Source: Pollenia angustigena (Eukaryota; Arthropoda; Insecta; Diptera; Polleniidae). From it: a DNA stretch of 64,000 bases. The stretch lies in the NCBI GenBank assembly GCA_930367215.1, contig OV884059.1:147310511-147374510 (forward strand). Direction: 5' to 3'. The position numbers and the translations under genes are program-made. Under the pieces are notes generated by a model that searched no databases, was not told where the DNA came from, and saw nothing but the letters and a program-made list of their open reading frames with translations. Below are positions 57,430 through 64,000 of the stretch, piece after piece (position 1 is the first letter of the stretch; every line of letters begins with the position of its first letter).

Positions 57430-58700
57430 GATATCATCGATTTCAATTTTACTCGATTATTATATCTAGAACATGACCGTAAACATTCTTTTTTTATAAT
57501 TAAAACAGCAATGAAGTAAAGCCTATCCTTAGGCTTCTTTCTAAAATTTTAATTCATACACCCAAACCTCGGTTTATGCGATTGGTCCGTTCCGCAAGAA
57601 ATCGCATAATCCGAATTCGCATAAAACAAATTAAAAAAAAAACCATAAAATTATATTAAAGGTATTCACGTCAAAAGTTGCACTCTTGCGAAAAAGCAAA
57701 ATTTAAAAAAAATAACAACAATTACTTCGCACAAACGATGCAAAATTGTCAGGGTCTAAAGCTTCGTAAAGACGGTGCACAGAAGGTGCACAGTGGCTGA
57801 AAACTTTATTTCATTGGCCAAAAGTCCAATTTTTGTTTGTCACCGATTTCAAACATTTTAATTTTATTTAATAGTAAACATATTAAAACTAAAGGTAGCC
57901 AAAAAATTAGGTCAAAATATTGGTAATTGTGGTTGTGCCATGTTGTTAAACACAACTTTTTTTTATTCAGAAAAAAGTGTTTTTTTTTTTTAAATATTTA
58001 ATCTGAAAGAAATTATCATTGCACAAAAACTATCAGAGTTAATGACCGGCTGGTTTTGCTAGGTTGGTAGTCTTGTTATCTTTAAAAAGGTAATATTTGC
58101 GACTGTTGTTAGAGATGTTAAGACATATTTTCTAAACTACTATATTTTTGTCAAATTTCAACTTTAGTAGAATAGAACTTTTGCGGATCAAAAGGGATTA
58201 AGAAGGTTAAACCACTGATAGAAAGGTATAAGTGTTTTCTTTAACCCTGCCTATACTTTTGTAGCCGTTTGGACCCGTCTGCTTAACACTTTTTTTAATT
58301 TTGAAAATTAAATGCTCTTTTCATATCTGGATCCTTATTTAAATTTTATTTGTAAATCACTTACGCCCTAATAATTTTACCAAGATTTTTTTACTTATGG
58401 GTTCGATATTTTTAATTTTTTTTTTCAAAAGTTATTTTACTGGGCTTTTTTCCATTATATTGTCAGATGAAGTTAAACGTAAATATTTTTTAAAGAATTC
58501 CAAGAAAAAATAAAATAATATTAAAAAGAACTTCCGCCAATTGTATATGTACACCAGTGATGGAAAATTCAGTACTATTTTTAGTACTTTTTCCTTCCAA
58601 AAACACCACGGTACACCCACGTCCGTTTTAGTACTACATATTTTCTTGTTATGCCTCTTTGTTTAGAAATTTAGTGTTTCATTTTTTTAGTATTGACAAC
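57430..58700. other. Non-coding intronic sequence, nothing recognised
   Basis: AT-rich. The minus-strand ORF at 58432-58620 has no recognisable motif. Confidence 0.4.
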
Positions 58701-58702
58701 CA

Positions 58703-58755
58703 GTGTTATGGAGTCGTCAACAAACGGTACTAACTCCGACTGCAACCGCTGAAAT
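58703..58755 (+). repeat. End fragment of the gtggagtcgtcaa MITE family
   Basis: ccagtgttatggagtcgtca and actaactccgactgcaac resemble the left end of the element at 1806-2151. The rest is not recognisable. Confidence 0.55.
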
Positions 58756-58972
58756 TGCCAGCTCGGTTCATAAATAGCTGAGATGGGAGCAAAAAAAAAA
58801 TTATAGATTTTAGTTTTTTATGTTTAAGTTTTTTCAAAAAAAAAAAAAAAAAAAAAAATATGTTTGAAAAAAGTACCAAAATTTTAAAAAAAGTACTCTT
58901 TTGCTTGGTGGTCAGTACCTCTAAATTTTTAAACTTTCCATCACTGATGTACACTAACACTTCTATGCTTAG

Positions 58973-59735
58973 TAGTGCTGGGAAACTATCGATAGACTAT
59001 CGATATTATCGATAGTCTTAAAATATCGAAAATATCGATATGAAAAATAAAAATATCGATATTTTTATTATTTAAAATACAGCTATGAAGACATCTAACA
59101 GCAGCTATTCACACACAGTTTTTTGCCGCAAATTTTTACTTGCTATTATTAGTTCGCGCTGAATTACAGCAATGAATACAAACAACAAGAATGTCAAGTG
59201 GTATGGATTGCTTAGCAGTGCTTTTTACTGCTTATTAAAGGCCTTTAAATCGAAATTTGTACATGTTTATATAGGGACTGAAATGTCAAATATTTTTTTT
59301 CCACTGACTACCTCAATTTTGACGCTACCGACATTAATTTTTGTAATGTTGTAAAAAAATGCAAATCCAATTGCAAGCATAGGACAAAACAATGAACGAC
59401 CATTAGAAGATAAGTCCGCTAGATTGATTACCTTTTGGGTTTAGAACTTAGAAAATTTTTTAAAGTTGCAATGGAATATCTTATAGTCCCTGTTACTTCG
59501 GTTCCTTCAGAAAGGTACTTATCAATTTTTAAAAAACTGCCATCTAAATTACCGTTCGTATATACATACATACGTCTCATACATTCAATAAAGTGATAAA
59601 AACAACGGACTGTAGCCTTATAAAAAAATAATTAAAATTTTCCTTCACAAGTACAAACATTCAGTCGATAGTAATATCGATATATCGATAGTAAAATTTT
59701 AACTATCGATAAATATCGATAGTATCACAGCACTA
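58973..59735. mobile_element. hAT MITE with TATCGATA arrays, copy 2 (763 bp)
   Basis: The ends are tagtgctgggaaactatcg and gatagtatcacagcacta. Identical octamers atgcttag flank it at 58965-58972 and 59736-59743. Nine TATCGATA palindromes again lie at the ends (five left, four right). It differs from copy 1 mainly by a segment of about 45 bp near 59290-59345. Non-coding; the 60-codon ORF at 59172 is not supported. Confidence 0.92.
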
Positions 59736-59743
59736 ATGCTTAG

Positions 59744-60195
59744 ACATTTCTAATGGCGCAATTTGAGCGTGATTAATATAAGAAATAACTATGTAATAAA
59801 AAGTGTATTTTTAAAGTTTATTTTTATAAGAACAGCTGTATTTTTTAATGAACAAATTAAAGATAATTTGGAATTTGCACAAAATTAATTCGCGGTAAAC
59901 GAGGTTTGGGTGTATGTATTTTTGTTAATTTGTATGTAATATTTCCACCTACATTTAAATTTCAATTTGTTTAAAGAAAAAACAACTATCTAAAGTTTTT
60001 ATTTCAAAGACTTTTTAAGAACCACTCACTATCTTAAACATGTCACAATTAAGTAATTTATAACAAATCTAAAAAAACTTATTAAAAGTTTAAAATATCC
60101 AAGTTGTCTTTATAAAACAGATCCATGATCAGTTTATTTGTTAATACACAGCTCATTAACACCATTATTTAATTTAAATGAGTGAACTAATTTGA
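59744..60195. other. Non-coding intronic sequence, nothing recognised
   Basis: AT-rich; no element ends or exon. Confidence 0.4.
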
Positions 60196-60199
60196 AAAA

Positions 60200-60400
60200 A
60201 AAAACTAAGAGTGTTATATTCGGCTATGCCGAAACTAATACACCCTTCACTATGGTGCGATAAAAAATAAATAAATCTATTTTGTGTCACGCTCACTTTT
60301 CCAATCCTTCCTACATCTTTATCGGATGTTGCCTATTTCTAACCCAGGTGCTTGTTTCTAAGTTGGAAACTTTGGCTCTTGCAGTTCTCCAGATATACAT
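60200..60400. repeat. Dispersed repeat fragments
   Basis: actaagagtgttatattcgg and ctatgccgaaac match the head of the repeat at 42298-42425. ctttggctcttgcagttctc matches the spacer of the 8454-9390 inverted repeat. Confidence 0.55.
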
Positions 60401-60629
60401 ACATAAAAAAAAGAGACCTCAAGCTTAATTAAATAATAATACTAATAAAATTTTGTAAAGGTCGAATAATAGTCAATTTATATACATAAAAAAAATAAAA
60501 AAACAACAACAATCAGGGAGTAATGAATAAAATTAGAGGCAGTCTTATGGTGTTTTCTTTACGACAAAAAAAAATAACACCTTGTTAAAAGGTATATGCA
60601 AGGCATTTTGCCAACATTCTAACTGCCAT

Positions 60630-60995
60630 ACCTAAACAAGAGCGGAAAGCATTCTCTAGCTGTCAAAAATTCTCATGCCCATACAATTTGTATGAAGCAT
60701 CTCTAAATAGCGCGGCGTCAACGCTTTACAATTGGAAATTCCGATTTTGGCAGCGCGTTTAATAGTGAAGTTGGCCGCTTTTGTTAATAAATAATGGCAA
60801 TTTAGCTATTTTTTCCAATCTAGCGGTTCTTTCTCTTCTTTTTATTTCTTTTATGTTGGTTTTATTAAACAAGAAGGTTAACACTACTGTTTGTGGCACA
60901 ATGTTGACGCTCTTGTTTAGGCATGGCATATCAGCATAAAAGCTAAGCGGAAGAAAACGTTCCGCCTCCCGCTCTGGTTAAGGTACGGCTGTAAT
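60630..60995 (+). mobile_element. Short inverted-repeat element, copy 2
   Basis: The ends tgccatacctaaacaagagc and gctctggttaaggtacggct are roughly inverted, and aaatagcgcggcgtc plus gtgaagttggccgc match the opposite-facing copy at 23898-24233. Confidence 0.68.
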
Positions 60996-61358
60996 AATGC
61001 AATTTCTTATTTGACGAGAACAAAACACAGAATTGGATCGCCCTGTTTTTAACAGTTGACAAAAAGTTTGTTCTTCAAAATATACAAAAACCAAAATTTG
61101 TTTATTGATTGATATAAAATAAATAAATCAAAGAACAAAATTAATGACGAAATTTCAATTTCTTTTGTTTGATTTTCATAAAATATGAAAACAAGAAAAT
61201 GCCTTGACATATTGCCGATTTATTGATACCAAGTTTGAGATTTTTCGATTTGACGATTTTTTTTTTACACAATTTTATAACACCGAATCCACTTAAATTA
61301 TTTATCACTGACAACCTACCATTACCAATGTTAAGCTTTTTAAGGGTTTTTACTATCA

Positions 61359-61480
61359 GCCCAATTATGAATAAAAATTCCCCGTAAGTTTTTTCGCTTT
61401 TTCCATTTTTACAATTGAATTTACATAGGAAAATGGGAGAAGGGAGAAAACTCCCGGGGAATTTTTATTCATAATTGGGT
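61359..61480. repeat. Hairpin MITE, 27-bp perfect arms
   Basis: gcccaattatgaataaaaat continuing tccccg pairs with cgggga and atttttattcataattgggt. The total length is about 122 bp. Confidence 0.78.
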
Positions 61481-61734
61481 TGTATAAAATAATAGAAAAA
61501 ATAACTGTATTGTCCTGATTAGAGGGGATTTTTTCCCCACAGGGCATTATCAACACTGTTGATTTATACGGGGCAGGGCGTAAAGTCAATGCCTTATGCC
61601 ATTAGTAAAACGGGCCACCATTTTAGAGATTAAAGCATTTTTAAAAAACGAACACCAAATTGAATTTTTTTAAATAAAATATCACATTTTTTTTGTAGAA
61701 AAGAAAACACCATTAGTTTTTATATACATTAACA

Positions 61735-61930
61735 CCTGGTCCCCATCATACCTGGGGTCTTAGGAAAATCCATTTCAACGCGCAGACGAAAATCGTGATT
61801 TAAAATTCTCTTTTCATAAGGATCCAGAATAAATGTGCAAACTTTATAGGGTTTTGTATCACTATTGAAGAAATTACATACTTAATGATAAAGTTATATA
61901 TACCTTTTTACTTTCGGTGAAGGGTATAAA
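61735..61930 (+). repeat. Dispersed repeat (tttatagggttttg ... gtgaagggtataaa)
   Basis: atcatacctggggtcttagg, ataaggatccagaataaatg, aaactttatagggttttgta and tttcggtgaagggtataaaa occur in order. Related to 51115-51320. Confidence 0.55.
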
Positions 61931-61934
61931 AAAA

Positions 61935-63020
61935 CTATTATATGTAGTATACAATAACAAAATAGACAGCGCTGCCTTGTTAAGATACACAAACAACCAG
62001 AAAAGTAGACGATTAAAGTGATCTAGTCTTGGCACGTGTTATCATAAATGGTATTGCAAATATAAATTTATGTGTTTAGTTTTTAGAAATTCTACACAAT
62101 TCACAATCAAATACTTGTTATTACATTAAATAAAAACAAAAAAAAAAAAAAAAATGTTAAACTATAAAATTTTTTAATCAGACACGACTGGAGTCGTCAA
62201 GCAACTGTTTTATTTTTTTTTATTACAATTTATACAATTTGTTTGAATTTATAATTAAAAACTATATGAAAAACTCAGGTCGAAAAAATTATTAATTTTT
62301 CTATAATTACAATGCAAATTTGAATTGATAGTATAATGTATGTATATGTAAATTTTAAGTGTTCATTATCAAATATTTTAATTAATGATAGCCAGGTTTT
62401 AATTTAATTGCATAGATTTGTTGCTGCTTAATCAATTAACACTTTTACTGCTTAAATAACTCTTCAAAATCGAACATTTTTCGAATAAGACGGACGTTTC
62501 TGCTTGAAAGATACACAATGTACAGGTTTTATTTGTCTTATACTGGATTTTTTTAATAATGATGTTTTTTGTGTAGAGAAGAAGGCATGACTTGAAGTTA
62601 TGTTTAGGCTTAAGGCGTAGACAGGCTTTTTTCCTTCGCAGAACATTTTACACCATTAACATATAAGAATTTAGAGTCATAAATGACTGTTTCCTTAAGA
62701 AAAATATATATAAAATATTTCTAAGCTCTTTTGAAAACTTTTAAGTAAATCTTCACTTGAATATATTTTCGAAAATTCTATACACCTTATCCGGTTCTTA
62801 CACGCTCTTTCTTACACGAATTTCGAATAACACGGTTGGCGAAAACAAACTCATCCTGATTTTACACGTTTTTTTTTTTAACGAACAAAATTGTAAAGTT
62901 AAGGAATTTCTAATTTGTGCTTAAAAAAGTGCAGGCACGTGCTTTAGGAAAAATTATAAAAAAGGAAACTAAACATATTTATTGTAAGGGTATTCACATA
63001 TTACGAACGCATGTACAACA
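61935..63020. other. Non-coding intronic sequence, nothing recognised
   Basis: AT-rich with one A-run at about 62137. The minus-strand ORF 62464-62646 is unrecognised. Confidence 0.4.
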
Positions 63021-63414
63021 TTAGACCGGTTCGACTTTCATACAAAAAAAAGTTGTGCCAGTCACCCCCTAGAATGAAAGATATGTCAATGAAGTTTCTA
63101 AAATAGGAAAAAGTACATACTTCTTTTTGTACTTTATTTTTTATTGATATTTGAACGTGGTCAGGGCTTCTCAAAAGTATCAAAATGATAATTTAGGGAT
63201 GATAAAAAAAATTCCACGATCAATAACTGCCAAGTCAGTACTTGATGGCCTGCAAATGGCAAATAAGTTGGCATAACATTTTTTGAAATCGAATAACGTA
63301 AACGAAATAGCTGTGAAATTTCAATCAGACCTACATTCGTGTATAGCTAAATACAAGAAGCTCTACAAAGAGGTTTCCAAAATAGGATCACAACGTACTA
63401 TTCAGTCAAAGTAG
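63020..63414 (+). mobile_element. Possible DNA-element left end and short ORF remnant
   Basis: acattagaccggttcgactt at 63019 resembles the ends of the 18963-21293 element, and caccccct follows at a similar distance. From 63235 a frame reads SVLDGLQMANKLA, a stop, then VNEIAVKFQSDLHSCIAKY and KKLYKEVSKIGSQRTI before a stop. I do not recognise this protein. No right end was found before the window ends. Confidence 0.4.
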
Positions 63415-63419
63415 AAAAA

Positions 63420-64000
63420 CTGCCATTTCTTTCAATTCTTTATTTGGTATTGGTCAAAAAACAACAGTTGCTTTTACTTCTGTTTCATTAAATGTAAACA
63501 GTCTGTGTCAAACAAACTCAAAAAGCGAAAAATTGTACACACATTTTCGTTTTCTGGTTGACAGTTTTTGGTTTCGGCTGCAGTTTTTTAAACCCTAGTT
63601 AAAAGAACTAAACAAAGGTTTAAAGTTAACAACACTGAAGATATAGAAATAGTATGTGTCCTTTTTTACACCATTTCTTTTACACGGTTTCCTCTGGAAC
63701 GTATTTACCGTGTAAAAACAGTATTGGGTGTACAGTGTAACCTTAGTTAACGTAACCCTCGAAAAAGGCAACTTCTCGATAATCGAAACATCCTAATTCT
63801 TAACATTGCTGAATCTGTTGCCACAACTTTTTAAAAAACAAAACCTCAATTAACGTAACACACAAAAAGGGTAATCACGATGGTCATTGTGCAAATTTGC
63901 AATTTGTAAATTTGCAGTGCATATTATGATTGATCGTGTGCAAATATGCTATTTTTCTCAAAATTTATTCTGGCAACACTAAAAACTTCTACCAGCACTG
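63420..64000. other. Non-coding to window end
   Basis: No exon or bounded element was recognised. ttctggcaacact at 63969-63981 may be a hAT-type end without its partner. Confidence 0.35.

Larger units (their letters stand above)
52868..64000 (+). other. Ptpmeg2: Start of intron 3, at least 11.1 kb, open at window end
   Basis: It begins gtaagtagtaag and contains a hAT element with transposase remnant, several MITEs and dispersed repeats. No further Ptpmeg2 exon was recognised. Confidence 0.75.

Noticed and set aside
52868..64000. Search for the next Ptpmeg2 exon
   Set aside because: No stretch encoding a GAFPARLKKV-like sequence after an acceptor was seen on the plus strand; the exon is presumed to lie beyond the window.

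Overview
The window is AT-rich eukaryotic DNA, almost certainly from a higher fly. Three lines of evidence support this. Exons at 52321-52557 and 52637-52867, with a probable first coding exon at 35392-35442, encode the start of a fly-type SEC14/CRAL-TRIO protein tyrosine phosphatase (Ptpmeg2 / PTPN9 family). The mobile elements (Tc1/mariner, hAT, PIF/Harbinger-like and piggyBac-like DNA elements, Jockey-type and RNase H-bearing LINEs) are those usual in dipterans. Dispersed repeats ending in the motif ttcttacttgttt, or starting with its complement, look like those of calyptrate flies; that narrower placement is inference. LAYOUT: 1-35 kb holds no recognisable host exon. It contains an internally deleted mariner (2.3-3.1 kb), a TA-flanked foldback (4.75-5.24 kb), a MITE inserted into its own family (5.44-6.74 kb), a 0.94 kb inverted repeat (8.45-9.39 kb), a deleted LINE reverse transcriptase (11.9-12.8 kb), a possible piggyBac end (13.6 kb), a 2.33 kb DNA transposon with about 220-bp inverted ends and a broken ORF (18.96-21.29 kb), a Jockey-type LINE tail (22.3-22.6 kb), hAT MITEs, a U4 snRNA copy joined to a tRNA-like, A-tailed sequence (32.23-32.52 kb) and a 5'-truncated LINE with a 16-bp target duplication (33.29-34.23 kb). 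From 35 kb to the end the window appears to be the 5' part of one plus-strand gene: a 17-codon first coding exon, a 16.9 kb intron, two exons separated by a 79-nt intron, and a third intron that runs off the window. These introns are packed with nested elements, many dated relative to each other by intact target-site duplications. HOW THE PARTS RELATE: only the phosphatase gene looks functional. The rest is a mobile-element graveyard in which nearly every recognisable coding fragment is truncated, stopped or internally deleted, so mobilisation would need enzymes encoded elsewhere. The most notable items are the U4-tRNA chimera; two hAT MITE copies each carrying nine TATCGATA palindromes (the DREF-type site) at their ends; a triple-nested insertion with three matching duplications (46.8-48.4 kb); a self-nested MITE; and the 2.33 kb element whose transposase-like ORF has apparently lost its middle. 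All identifications come from reading the sequence and from recalled family features; no database search was run.
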